Source: Pseudomonas entomophila | GTDB taxonomy: Bacteria > Pseudomonadota > Gammaproteobacteria > Pseudomonadales > Pseudomonadaceae | DNA length: 64,000 nucleotides | NCBI RefSeq assembly: GCF_018417595.1 | Contig: NZ_CP070982.1 | Location: forward strand, 2,996,001-3,060,000 | Direction of reading: 5' to 3' | Shown: positions 17,916 to 26,533 of the stretch, piece after piece | Layout: each line of letters opens with the position of its first letter | How positions within the stretch are numbered: position 1 is the first letter of the stretch | Notes under the pieces: generated by a model | What the model was told of the DNA's origin: nothing | Seen by the model: the letters and a program-made list of their open reading frames with translations, nothing else | Databases searched by the model: none | Program-made: the position numbers and the translations under genes

Positions 17916-19235
17916 ATGAACCTCTACCACGATGCCGAACGCGCCTTGCTCGACCCGATGGAAACCGCCAGTGTCGACGCGCTGCGCCAGCACCAGCTGG
18001 AGCGCCTGCGCTGGAGCCTGAACCACGCCTACGCCAACGTGCCGTTGTACCGCCAGCGTTTCGACGCCTGCGGCGCCCACCCCGACGACCTGAAGTCGCT
18101 GGATGACCTGGCCAAGTTCCCCTTCACCGGCAAGAACGACCTGCGCGACAACTACCCCTACGGCATGTTCGCCGTGCCCCAGGACCAGGTGGTGCGCCTG
18201 CATGCCTCCAGTGGCACCACCGGCAAGCCGACGGTGGTCGGCTACACCCAGAACGACATCGACACCTGGGCCAACGTGGTTGCCCGCTCGATCCGCGCCG
18301 CGGGCGGGCGCAAGGGCGACAAGGTGCATGTCTCCTACGGCTACGGTCTGTTCACCGGTGGCCTTGGTGCCCACTATGGCGCCGAGCGCCTGGGCTGCAC
18401 GGTGATCCCCATGTCCGGCGGCCAGACCGAGAAGCAGGTGCAACTGATCCGCGACTTCCAGCCCGACATCATCATGGTCACGCCGTCGTACATGCTCAAC
18501 CTGGCCGACGAAATCGAGCGCCAGGGCATCGCCCCGGACGACCTCAAGCTGCGCCTGGGCATCTTCGGCGCCGAACCCTGGACCGACGAGCTGCGCCGCG
18601 CCATCGAGCAGCGCCTGGGAATCAACGCGCTCGATATCTACGGGCTCTCGGAAATCATGGGGCCAGGCGTGGCCATGGAGTGCATCGAGACCAAGGATGG
18701 CCCGACCATCTGGGAGGATCACTTCTACCCCGAGATCATCGACCCGGTCAGTGGCCAGGTGCTGCCGGACGGGCAACTGGGCGAGCTGGTGTTCACCTCG
18801 CTGAGCAAGGAGGCACTGCCCATGGTGCGCTACCGCACCCGCGACCTCACCCGCTTGCTGCCTGGCACGGCGCGGCCGATGCGGCGCATCGGCAAGATCA
18901 CCGGGCGCAGCGACGACATGCTGATCATTCGCGGGGTCAACGTGTTCCCGACGCAGATCGAGGAACAGGTGCTAAAAATAAAACAGCTTTCAGAGCTTTA
19001 TGAGATTCATCTGTATCGCAATGGAAACCTCGACAGCGTGGAGGTGCATGTGGAGCTGCGCAGCGACAGCCAGTACCTCGACGAGGGCCAGCGCAAACAG
19101 GTGGTGGGCGAACTGGCGCGGCAGATCAAGACCTATATCGGTATCAGCACACAGATTCATTTGCAGCCGTGCGGCACGCTGAAGCGCTCGGAGGGCAAGG
19201 CCTGCCACGTGTATGACAAGCGGCTGGCCAGCTGA
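17916..19235 (+). CDS. paaK: Phenylacetate-CoA ligase PaaK
   Basis: A 439-residue adenylate-forming ligase with P-loop SSGTTGKPTVVGYT (about 95-108), the adenine region YGLSEIMGPG (about 245-255) and the C-terminal AMP-binding extension. It activates phenylacetate to phenylacetyl-CoA, the first pathway step and the source of the PaaX inducer. A 50-bp AT-rich patch with rare codons (about 18970-19020) stands out from the high-GC gene although the encoded residues look ordinary. ATG 17916 gives the usual MNLYHDAE start. A strong hairpin terminator follows. Confidence 0.93.
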   Translation: MNLYHDAERALLDPMETASVDALRQHQLERLRWSLNHAYANVPLYRQRFDACGAHPDDLKSLDDLAKFPFTGKNDLRDNYPYGMFAVPQDQVVRLHASSGTTGKPTVVGYTQNDIDTWANVVARSIRAAGGRKGDKVHVSYGYGLFTGGLGAHYGAERLGCTVIPMSGGQTEKQVQLIRDFQPDIIMVTPSYMLNLADEIERQGIAPDDLKLRLGIFGAEPWTDELRRAIEQRLGINALDIYGLSEIMGPGVAMECIETKDGPTIWEDHFYPEIIDPVSGQVLPDGQLGELVFTSLSKEALPMVRYRTRDLTRLLPGTARPMRRIGKITGRSDDMLIIRGVNVFPTQIEEQVLKIKQLSELYEIHLYRNGNLDSVEVHVELRSDSQYLDEGQRKQVVGELARQIKTYIGISTQIHLQPCGTLKRSEGKACHVYDKRLAS

Positions 19236-19251
19236 CAGGCAACGTTATGCG

Positions 19252-19279
19252 AAAGCCCAGGCATCGTCCTGGGCTTTTT
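19252..19279 (+). terminator. Rho-independent terminator after paaK
   Basis: GCCCAGG-catcgt-CCTGGGC, flanked by AAA and a run of five T, lies 16 bp after the paaK stop. It separates the paaFGHIJK unit from paaABCDE. Confidence 0.88.
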
Positions 19280-19320
19280 GTTGCCTGCCTTGGCACAAGG
19301 CTTGAGGCCAGTGGGGTTTC

Positions 19321-19370
19321 TGTAGGAGCGGATTCATCCGCGATGCGCCGCGCGGGCGGCGCTCGGTCTG
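19321..19370. repeat. REP element, single forward copy
   Basis: TGTAGGAGCGGATTCATCCG followed by the GCGCCGCGCGGGCGGCGCTCG hairpin, nearly identical to the copies at 4634 and 43290. It lies between the paaK terminator and the paaA promoter. Confidence 0.92.
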
Positions 19371-19425
19371 GAACACACCCCGACTCCCCCGTCGAGCACC
19401 TCGAAAGCGATACGCAAATCTTATC

Positions 19426-19464
19426 TGATACATCAAATACTGTTTGATGTTGTGTTTTGTATCG
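19426..19464. promoter_or_regulatory. Putative PaaX operator at the paaA promoter
   Basis: TGATAC (19426-19431), then exactly 27 bp, then GTATCG (19459-19464). The right half-site lies between the -35 and -10 boxes of the predicted paaA promoter. An extra CGATAC occurs at 19408. Confidence 0.68.
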
Positions 19465-19472
19465 CTTATAAA
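19444..19472 (+). promoter_or_regulatory. Predicted sigma-70 promoter of paaABCDE
   Basis: -35 TTGATG (19444-19449), a 17-bp spacer and -10 TATAAA (19467-19472), about 40 bp upstream of the paaA start codon. It overlaps the TGATAC/GTATCG element. Confidence 0.6.
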
Positions 19473-19512
19473 TAGTCCACGCCCCACGCAGCCCACAACC
19501 GGGAGCCCGACC

Positions 19513-20502
19513 ATGTACGCACAGCTCGTAGAAACCGGCGTCAAGCGCCTCAAATCGCTGGAAGAGATGTCGCCCGAAGAGCGCGCCTTCCAGGAAAAGA
19601 TCGACGCCGAGATCAAGATCGAAGCCAAGAACTGGATGCCCGACGCCTACCGCCAGACCCTCATCCGCCAGATCTCCCAGCATGCCCATTCGGAAATCGT
19701 CGGCATGCTGCCCGAAGGCAACTGGGTCACCCGCGCCCCCTCGCTCAAACGCAAGCTGCAACTGATGGCCAAGATCCAGGACGAGGCCGGCCATGGCCTG
19801 TACCTGTACAGCGCCATGGAAACCCTCGGCGCCGACCGCGACGAAGAAGTCGCCAAGCTGCACAGTGGCAAGGCCAAGTACTCGAGCATCTTCAACTACC
19901 CCACCCTCAGCTGGGCCGACATGGGCGCGGTGGGCTGGCTGGTGGACGGCGCGGCGATCGTCAACCAAGTGGTGCTGCAGCGCACCTCCTACGGCCCCTA
20001 CGCCCGCGCCATGATCCGCATCTGCAAGGAAGAGAGCTTCCACCAGCGCCAGGGCTACGAGCTGCTGCTGACCTTGATGCGCCACGGCACCCAGGCCCAG
20101 AAGGACATGGTCCAGGACGCCATCAACCGCCTGTGGTGGCCGGCATTGATGATGTTCGGCCCCAGCGACGAACACTCGCCCAACAGTGCCCAGTCCATGG
20201 CCTGGAAGATCAAGCGCCAGACCAACGACGAGCTGCGCCAGCGCTTCATCGACCAGACCGTGCCGCAACTGGAACTGCTCGGCTGCACCGCGCCGGACCC
20301 TGCGCTGAAGTGGAACGAAGCCCGCGGCCACTACGACTTCGGCGAGATCCAGTGGGACGAGTTCTACGAAGTCATCAAGGGTAATGGCCCCTGCAACCAG
20401 GAGCGCGTCGCCACCCGGCGCAAGGCCATCGAGGATGGCGCCTGGGTGCGCGAGGCCGCCGTCGCCTATGCACGCAAGCAACAGAACAAGAACGCCGCCT
20501 GA
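19513..20502 (+). CDS. paaA: Phenylacetyl-CoA epoxidase subunit PaaA (catalytic)
   Basis: A 329-residue ferritin-like diiron subunit. The carboxylate/histidine ligand helices are visible ([13 protein letters not shown] near 95 and [14 protein letters not shown] near 175). PaaA is the oxygen-activating subunit of the multicomponent epoxidase that forms 1,2-epoxyphenylacetyl-CoA. The ATG at 19513 has GGGAG upstream; a further in-frame ATG at 19444 lies in the promoter and is rejected. Confidence 0.94.
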   Translation: MYAQLVETGVKRLKSLEEMSPEERAFQEKIDAEIKIEAKNWMPDAYRQTLIRQISQHAHSEIVGMLPEGNWVTRAPSLKRKLQLMAKIQDEAGHGLYLYSAMETLGADRDEEVAKLHSGKAKYSSIFNYPTLSWADMGAVGWLVDGAAIVNQVVLQRTSYGPYARAMIRICKEESFHQRQGYELLLTLMRHGTQAQKDMVQDAINRLWWPALMMFGPSDEHSPNSAQSMAWKIKRQTNDELRQRFIDQTVPQLELLGCTAPDPALKWNEARGHYDFGEIQWDEFYEVIKGNGPCNQERVATRRKAIEDGAWVREAAVAYARKQQNKNAA

Positions 20503-20528
20503 AGCGGCGAATGATGCGGAGAACCCCC

Positions 20529-20810
20529 ATGTCTGTCTGGACCCTCTTTGAAGTCTTCGTGCGCAGCAAGCACGGCCTCAACCACAAGCACGTGGGCAGC
20601 GTACACGCCGCCGACGCCGCCATGGCCATCGAGAACGCCCGCGAGCTGTACACCCGCCGCAGCGAGGGCGTGAGCCTGTGGGTGGTGCCCTCGGCGCTGA
20701 TCACAGCCTCCTCGCCCGACGAGAAAGAACCACTGTTCGCCCCGGCGGACGACAAGGTCTACCGCCACGCCAGCTTCTACGAGCTGCCGGCCGAAGTCGG
20801 ACACATGTGA
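20529..20810 (+). CDS. paaB: Phenylacetyl-CoA epoxidase subunit PaaB
   Basis: A 93-residue PaaB protein (WTLFEVFVRSKHGLNHKHVG). This small subunit bridges the PaaAC heterodimers of the epoxidase complex. It lies 26 bp after paaA, and paaC follows after 8 bp. ATG 20529 gives the usual MSVWTLF start. Confidence 0.93.
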   Translation: MSVWTLFEVFVRSKHGLNHKHVGSVHAADAAMAIENARELYTRRSEGVSLWVVPSALITASSPDEKEPLFAPADDKVYRHASFYELPAEVGHM

Positions 20811-20818
20811 GGCGCGCC

Positions 20819-21577
20819 ATGCACAAGCAAGCTTTGATTCAATACCTGCTGCTGCTCGGTGACAGCGCCCTGGTCCAGGGCCAGCGCCTGTGCGAGTGGT
20901 GCGGCAAGGCACCGGCGCTGGAGGAAGAGCTGGCGCTGATGAACGTCGGCCTCGACCTGGTCGGCCAGGCGCGCAACTGGCTGGAGTATGCCGCCGAGCT
21001 GAGCGCTGACGGCGCCGATGCCGACGCGCTCGCGTTCCGCCGTGACGAGCGCGCCTACCGCAACCTGCTGCTGGTCGAGCAACCCAACGGCGACTACGCC
21101 GTGACCCTGCTCAAGCACTTCCTCTACGACGCCTGGCACCAGGCCGTGCTCGACGGTTTGAGCACATCGACCGATGAGCGTGTCGCTGGTATCGCCGCCA
21201 AGGCCCTGAAGGAAGTGACCTACCACCTGCGCCGCTCCGGCGAATGGGTGCAGCGCCTGGGTGGCGGCACCGAGGAAAGCCGCCGTCGCATGCTCGACGC
21301 CATTGCGACGCTGTGGCGCTTCACCGTCGAGCTGACGGCCGCCAGCGACAGCGAAGTGCAACTGGCCCAGGCCGGCATCGCCGCCGACCCGGCGCAGGTC
21401 GCCCGCCGCTGGCAGGCCACGGTCGAGGCGATCTTCGCCTCGGTAGAGCTACCGCTGCCAAAGGCCGCCAGCCACTTCTACCTGGATGGGCGCCAGGGCC
21501 TGCACACCGAACACCTGGGCCTGCTGCTGGCCGAGATGCAGTTTCTGCCGCGAGCCTACCCCGATGCGACCTGGTGA
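20819..21577 (+). CDS. paaC: Phenylacetyl-CoA epoxidase subunit PaaC (structural)
   Basis: A 252-residue ferritin-like protein that partners PaaA in the epoxidase core and lacks its own diiron site. Typical segments are LMNVGLDLVGQARNWLEYA (about 40-60) and EVTYHLRRSGEWVQRLGGG (about 122-140). The 3' end overlaps paaD by 14 bp. Confidence 0.93.
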   Translation: MHKQALIQYLLLLGDSALVQGQRLCEWCGKAPALEEELALMNVGLDLVGQARNWLEYAAELSADGADADALAFRRDERAYRNLLLVEQPNGDYAVTLLKHFLYDAWHQAVLDGLSTSTDERVAGIAAKALKEVTYHLRRSGEWVQRLGGGTEESRRRMLDAIATLWRFTVELTAASDSEVQLAQAGIAADPAQVARRWQATVEAIFASVELPLPKAASHFYLDGRQGLHTEHLGLLLAEMQFLPRAYPDATW

Positions 21578-22088
21578 GCTGATCGCGGGCGAGCGCGGCG
21601 CCCGGCCCCTGCGCGACGGCGACTTGGCCCGGGCCTGGGCAGTGCTGGCCGAAGTGATGGACCCGGAGGTGCCGGTGGTGAGCGTGGTCGACTTAGGGAT
21701 CGTCCGCGACCTCGACTGGCGCGCCGGCCACCTGCACCTGGTGGTCACCCCGACCTACTCCGGCTGCCCGGCCACCGAGGTGATCGAGGGCGATATCCGC
21801 CAGGCTTTGGAACAGGCCGGTTTCGCCGAGCCCGCCCTGGAGCGCCGGCTGACTCCAGCCTGGAGCACCGACTGGATCAGCGACCAGGGCCGCGAGCGCC
21901 TGCGCGCCTACGGCATCGCACCGCCTGCCGGCAGCGCCAGCCTGCGCGGCGCATCGCCCACCGTGTGCTGCCCGCAATGCGGTAGCAGCCACACCGAGCT
22001 GCTCAGCCAGTTCGGCTCGACCGCCTGCAAGGCCTTGTACCGCTGCCGTGCGTGCCTGGAGCCGTTCGACTATTTCAAATGCCTTTGA
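21564..22088 (+). CDS. paaD: PaaD, iron-sulfur maturation factor for the epoxidase
   Basis: A 174-residue MIP18-family protein. The N-terminal DUF59-like domain covers about 15-95 (VVSVVDLGIVRDLDW, TPTYSGCPA). The C-terminal zinc-ribbon-like part has CCPQC and CRAC cysteine pairs (about 135-165). PaaD is thought to help assemble the iron-sulfur cluster of PaaE or the diiron centre. The start lies inside the paaC end, so they are coupled. Confidence 0.92.
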   Translation: MRPGELIAGERGARPLRDGDLARAWAVLAEVMDPEVPVVSVVDLGIVRDLDWRAGHLHLVVTPTYSGCPATEVIEGDIRQALEQAGFAEPALERRLTPAWSTDWISDQGRERLRAYGIAPPAGSASLRGASPTVCCPQCGSSHTELLSQFGSTACKALYRCRACLEPFDYFKCL

Positions 22089-22103
22089 GCCGTGGAGAAC
22101 GCC

Positions 22104-23180
22104 ATGAGCCAGTTTCACAGCCTGACCGTCCGGCAAGTGCGCCAGGAAACCCGCGACGCGGTGTCCATCGCCTTCGACGTGCCCGCGCACCTGCGCGATG
22201 CGTTTCGCTTCACCCAGGGCCAGTACCTGGTCATGCGCACCCGCCTGGATGACCAGGAAGTGCGCCGCTCCTACTCGATCTGCAGCGCAGTGCAGGACGA
22301 CGAGCTGCGCGTGGCAGTCAAGCGCGTGCCAGGCGGGCGCTTCTCGGCCTTCGCCAACGATGCGCTCAAGGCCGGGCAGCAACTCGAGGTGATGCCGCCG
22401 TCAGGCAGCTTCTTCGTGCCGCTGGACCCGGCACGCCAGGGCAACTACCTCGGCGTGGCCGCCGGCAGCGGCATCACCCCGATCCTGTCGCTGATCGCCA
22501 CCACCCTGGCCAGCGAGCCTCACAGCCGCTTCACCCTGCTGTACGGCAACCGCGCGAGCAACAGCGCGCTGTTTCGCGACCGCCTCGAAGACTTGAAGAA
22601 CCAGTACCTGGACCGCCTCAACCTGATCTTCGTGTTCAGCCGCGAGCAGCAGGATGTCGACCTGTACAACGGCCGTATCGACGCCGACAAGTGCGGCCAG
22701 CTGTTCTCCCGCTGGCTCGACGTGAAGTCGCTCGACGCAGCGTTCATCTGCGGCCCGCAAGCGATGACCGAAACCGTGCGCGACAGCTTGCAAGCCAACG
22801 GCCTGGAGAAGGCGCGCATCCATTTCGAGCTGTTCGCCGCCGCCGGTGGCGAGGCACGTCGCGAAGACCGCGAGGCGGCGCGCCAGGTGGATTCGGCGGT
22901 CAGCCACGTCACCGTGATCAGCGATGGCCGCGCCCTGGCCTTCGACCTGCCGCGCAATACCCGCAGCGTGCTCGACGCCGGCAACGCCATCGGTGCCGAG
23001 CTGCCCTGGTCGTGCAAGGCCGGGGTGTGCTCGACCTGCAAGTGCAAGGTGATCGAGGGCGAGGTGGAGATGGACAGCAACCATGCCCTGGAGGACTACG
23101 AAGTGGCGGCCGGGTATGTGCTGTCGTGCCAGACCTACCCGCTGAGCGACAAGGTGGTGCTCGATTTCGATCAACTGTGA
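22104..23180 (+). CDS. paaE: Phenylacetyl-CoA epoxidase reductase PaaE
   Basis: A 358-residue flavin/iron-sulfur reductase: an FAD domain (RRSYSICSA near 56-64), an NADPH domain (GVAAGSGITPILS, about 118-130) and a C-terminal plant-type 2Fe-2S domain with C304, C309, C312 and C342. It passes electrons from NADPH to PaaA. ATG 22104 has GGAG 7 bp upstream; GTG 22092 is a weaker alternative. Confidence 0.94.
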   Translation: MSQFHSLTVRQVRQETRDAVSIAFDVPAHLRDAFRFTQGQYLVMRTRLDDQEVRRSYSICSAVQDDELRVAVKRVPGGRFSAFANDALKAGQQLEVMPPSGSFFVPLDPARQGNYLGVAAGSGITPILSLIATTLASEPHSRFTLLYGNRASNSALFRDRLEDLKNQYLDRLNLIFVFSREQQDVDLYNGRIDADKCGQLFSRWLDVKSLDAAFICGPQAMTETVRDSLQANGLEKARIHFELFAAAGGEARREDREAARQVDSAVSHVTVISDGRALAFDLPRNTRSVLDAGNAIGAELPWSCKAGVCSTCKCKVIEGEVEMDSNHALEDYEVAAGYVLSCQTYPLSDKVVLDFDQL

Positions 23181-23188
23181 ATGCATCT

Positions 23189-23304
23189 CTGTAGGAGCGG
23201 CCTTGAGCCGCGAAAGGGCTGCGCAGCAGCCCCGGCAATCGCTGAAGTGTTGCAGATCCCGGGACCGCTTTGCGGCCCTTTCGCGGCTCAAGGCCGCTCC
23301 TGCA
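23189..23304. repeat. Long REP-like inverted repeat after paaE
   Basis: GGAGCGGCCTTGAGCCGCGA and its complement (about 23193-23218 and 23275-23300) form a roughly 115-bp palindrome that ends at GTAGGAG and CTCCTGC. It may act as a terminator or mRNA stabiliser between paaABCDE and the transport genes. A relative lies at 28610-28724. Confidence 0.85.
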
Positions 23305-23372
23305 GGGACGGTGCAAACAGCAACACCCGCGTGACCTGAAAAACAATTACAACAGCCAGAGAGAACGCTCCC

Positions 23373-23681
23373 ATGACACCCGAACACCTCGAATCCATCA
23401 GCAACCACCCCGCCTTCCAGCAACTGATCAGGCGCAAGCGCCGCCTCAACGGCTCGCTGACCCTGACCATGCTTGTCGCCTACTACGGCTTCGTCCTGCT
23501 GGTGGCCTTCGCCCCTGGCGTGCTCGGCCAGTCCCTCAACGGCGGCGTGACCAGTGTCGGCATGCTGGTCGGGGTGCTGATGGTGCTGCTGTCCTTCGCC
23601 CTCACCGGCCTCTACATGCACCGCGCTAACCGCGTCATCGACCCCCTGAACGACGTGGTCAAGCAGGAGTGCGCGCGATGA
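23373..23681 (+). CDS. DUF485 small membrane protein, PaaL partner
   Basis: A 102-residue inner-membrane protein with two hydrophobic helices (about 27-48 and 60-82). It is the family encoded just before ActP-type solute:sodium symporters (YjcH-ActP arrangement). Its stop overlaps the paaL start (ATGA), which argues for a tight functional link. The exact role is unknown. Confidence 0.88.
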   Translation: MTPEHLESISNHPAFQQLIRRKRRLNGSLTLTMLVAYYGFVLLVAFAPGVLGQSLNGGVTSVGMLVGVLMVLLSFALTGLYMHRANRVIDPLNDVVKQECAR

Positions 23682-25240
23682 ACTGGACGGCCATCTCGAT
23701 GTTCCTGGTGTTCGTTGGCTTCACCCTGCTGGTGACCCGCTGGGCCGCCTTGCGCACCCGCTCGGCCAGCGACTTCTACACCGCCGGCGGCGGCTTGACC
23801 GGTATGCAGAACGGCCTGGCGATCGCCGGCGACATGATCAGCGCCGCGTCGTTCCTGGGCATCTCGGCGATGATGTTCATGAACGGCTACGACGGCCTGC
23901 TCTACGCCCTGGGCGTGCTGGCCGGCTGGCCGATCATCCTGTTCCTGATCGCCGAGCGCCTGCGCAACCTGGGCAAGTACACCTTCGCCGACGTGGTCTC
24001 CTACCGCCTGGCCCAGGCTCCGGTGCGCCTCACCTCGGCGTTCGGCACCCTGGCCGTGGCGCTGATGTACCTGGTGGCGCAAATGGTCGGTGCCGGCAAG
24101 CTGATCGAACTGCTGTTCGGTATCAGCTACCTGTACGCAGTAATGCTGGTGGGTGTGCTGATGGTGCTGTACGTCACCTTCGGCGGCATGCTCGCCACCA
24201 CCTGGGTGCAGATCATCAAGGCGGTGATGCTGCTGTCGGGCACCACCTTCATGGCCTTCATGGTGCTCAGGCATTTCGGTTTCAGCACCGAGGCGATGTT
24301 CGCCAGCGCCGTGGCCGTGCACGCCAAGGGCCAGGCGATCATGGCGCCAGGGGCGCTGCTATCGAACCCGGTGGACGCCATCTCGCTCGGCTTGGGGATG
24401 ATGTTCGGCACTGCGGGCCTGCCGCATATCCTCATGCGTTTCTTCACCGTCAGCGATGCCAAGGAAGCGCGCAAGAGCGTGTTCTACGCCACCGGTTTCA
24501 TCGGTTACTTCTACCTGTTGCTGATCGTCATCGGCTTCGGCGCCATCGTCATGGTCGGCACCGAGCCCAGCTACCGCGATGCCACCGGCGCAATCATCGG
24601 CGGCGGCAACATGGTCGCGGTGCACCTGGCCCAGGCGGTGGGTGGCAACCTGTTCCTCGGCTTCATCTCGGCGGTGGCCTTCGCCACCATCCTCGCCGTG
24701 GTGGCGGGCCTGGCGCTGTCCGGCGCCTCGGCGGTGTCCCACGACCTGTACGCCTGCGTGGTGCGCAAGGGCCAGGCCAGCGAGCAGGAGGAGATGCGCG
24801 TGTCGCGCCTGGCCACCCTGGGGATCGGCTTGTTCGCGGTGCTGCTGGGGCTGCTGTTCGAGGCGCAGAACATCGCCTTTCTCTCTGGCCTGGTGCTGGC
24901 GGTGGCCGCCTCGGTCAACTTCCCGGTGCTGCTGCTCTCGATGTTCTGGAAAGGCCTGACCACCCGCGGCGCGGTGTGCGGCAGCCTGGCCGGGCTGGTC
25001 TCGGCCATCGCGCTGGTAGTGCTGGGGCCGGCGGTGTGGGTCAACGTGCTGCACAACGAGCGGGCGCTGTTCCCCTACAGCAACCCGGCGCTGTTCTCCA
25101 TGTCGCTGGCCTTCCTCGCAGCCTGGGCCTTCTCGGTCACCGACGGCTCGGAGCGGGCGCGCGAAGAACGAGGGCGCTACCTGGCCCAGTTCATCCGCTC
25201 GATGACCGGTATCGGCGCCGCCGGCGCCAGCAAGCACTGA
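23678..25240 (+). CDS. paaL: Phenylacetate permease PaaL (solute:sodium symporter)
   Basis: A 520-residue SSS-family transporter with about 13 transmembrane helices; [17 protein letters not shown] and [10 protein letters not shown] segments are typical of the ActP-like branch. PaaL imports phenylacetate across the inner membrane. ATG 23678 overlaps the DUF485 stop; GTG 23669 is in frame but less likely. Confidence 0.9.
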   Translation: MNWTAISMFLVFVGFTLLVTRWAALRTRSASDFYTAGGGLTGMQNGLAIAGDMISAASFLGISAMMFMNGYDGLLYALGVLAGWPIILFLIAERLRNLGKYTFADVVSYRLAQAPVRLTSAFGTLAVALMYLVAQMVGAGKLIELLFGISYLYAVMLVGVLMVLYVTFGGMLATTWVQIIKAVMLLSGTTFMAFMVLRHFGFSTEAMFASAVAVHAKGQAIMAPGALLSNPVDAISLGLGMMFGTAGLPHILMRFFTVSDAKEARKSVFYATGFIGYFYLLLIVIGFGAIVMVGTEPSYRDATGAIIGGGNMVAVHLAQAVGGNLFLGFISAVAFATILAVVAGLALSGASAVSHDLYACVVRKGQASEQEEMRVSRLATLGIGLFAVLLGLLFEAQNIAFLSGLVLAVAASVNFPVLLLSMFWKGLTTRGAVCGSLAGLVSAIALVVLGPAVWVNVLHNERALFPYSNPALFSMSLAFLAAWAFSVTDGSERAREERGRYLAQFIRSMTGIGAAGASKH

Positions 25241-25275
25241 CTTCAAGAACAATAACAATGTCGGGTACAACAACA

Positions 25276-26508
25276 ATGAACCGCACGCATCTCAAGTCAG
25301 CCGCCTGGCTGGCCACCCTCGCCCTGCCCTTGCCGGCCATGGCGGACTTCATCGCTGACAGCCACGCACGCCTCGAACTGCGCAACCACTACATCAACCG
25401 CGATTTCCGCCAGAGCAAAGCGCCTCAGAGCAAGGCCGAGGAATGGGGCCAGGGCTTCACCGCCCGCTTCGAATCGGGTTTCACCGAGGGGCCGGTCGGT
25501 GTCGGGGTAGACGCCATGGGTCAACTCGGTATCAAGCTCGACTCCAGCCGCGACCGGCGCAACACCGGCCTGCTACCTTACGGACCGCGCAGCCTGGAGC
25601 CGGTGGACGATTACAGCGAACTGGGCCTGACCGGCAAGCTGCGGGTATCGAAGAGCACCCTGCGCCTGGGCACGTTACAGCCGATCCTGCCGGTGGTGGT
25701 GTACAACGACACCCGCCTGCTCGCCTCAACCTTCCAGGGCGGCCTGCTGACCAGCCAGGAGTTGGACGGCCTGACCTTCAACGGCGGTCGCCTGACCAAG
25801 GCCAACCTGCGCGACTCCTCCGGGCGCGACGACATCGGCTACGGCGCCGCCAGCAGCGACCACTTCGACTTCGGCGGCGGCAGCTACGCCATCACCCCGC
25901 AGGCCAGCGTAAGCTACTACTACGCCAAGCTCGAAGACATCTACCGCCAGCAATATGTCGGTTTGCTGCACACCCAGCCCCTGGCCGAAGGCGTCAGCCT
26001 GCGCAGCGACCTGCGCTACTTCGACAGCCGCAGCGATGGCGCCGAGCGTGCCGGGCGCATCGACAACCGCAACTTCAACGCCCTGTTCACCCTCGGTGTG
26101 AAGGCCCACAAGTTCTCCGCCACCTGGCAGCAGATGTCCGGCGACAGCGCCTTCCCGTTCCTCAACGGCGGCGACCCGTACACCGTCAACCTGGTCACCT
26201 ACAACACCTTCACCCGCGCCGGGCTCGATTCCTGGCAACTGCGCTACGACTACGACTTCGTCGCCCTGGGCATCCCCGGCCTGAGCTTCATGACCCGCTA
26301 CACCGATGGCCGTCACGCCGAAACCGCCACGGTCAGCAACGGCCGCGAGCGCGAGCGCGACACCGACATCACCTACGTCATCCAGAGCGGCCCGTTCAAG
26401 GACGTCAGCCTGCGCTGGCGCAACGTCACCTTCCGTTCCGGCAACGGCCTGACCAATGCCGTGGACGAGAACCGTCTGATCATCGGCTACACCCTGGCGC
26501 TCTGGTAA
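25276..26508 (+). CDS. paaM: Phenylacetate porin PaaM (OprD family)
   Basis: A 410-residue outer-membrane porin of the OprD/OccK type. It has a signal peptide cleaved about after ALPLPAMA, then alternating beta strands ending in an aromatic-rich C-terminus (IIGYTLALW). In P. putida PaaM/PhaK lets phenylacetate through the outer membrane. An in-frame ATG at 25258 would add six residues before the signal peptide; I prefer 25276. Confidence 0.88.
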   Translation: MNRTHLKSAAWLATLALPLPAMADFIADSHARLELRNHYINRDFRQSKAPQSKAEEWGQGFTARFESGFTEGPVGVGVDAMGQLGIKLDSSRDRRNTGLLPYGPRSLEPVDDYSELGLTGKLRVSKSTLRLGTLQPILPVVVYNDTRLLASTFQGGLLTSQELDGLTFNGGRLTKANLRDSSGRDDIGYGAASSDHFDFGGGSYAITPQASVSYYYAKLEDIYRQQYVGLLHTQPLAEGVSLRSDLRYFDSRSDGAERAGRIDNRNFNALFTLGVKAHKFSATWQQMSGDSAFPFLNGGDPYTVNLVTYNTFTRAGLDSWQLRYDYDFVALGIPGLSFMTRYTDGRHAETATVSNGRERERDTDITYVIQSGPFKDVSLRWRNVTFRSGNGLTNAVDENRLIIGYTLALW

Positions 26509-26533
26509 CCGCGCCCCTTCACAGGAGAACAGC

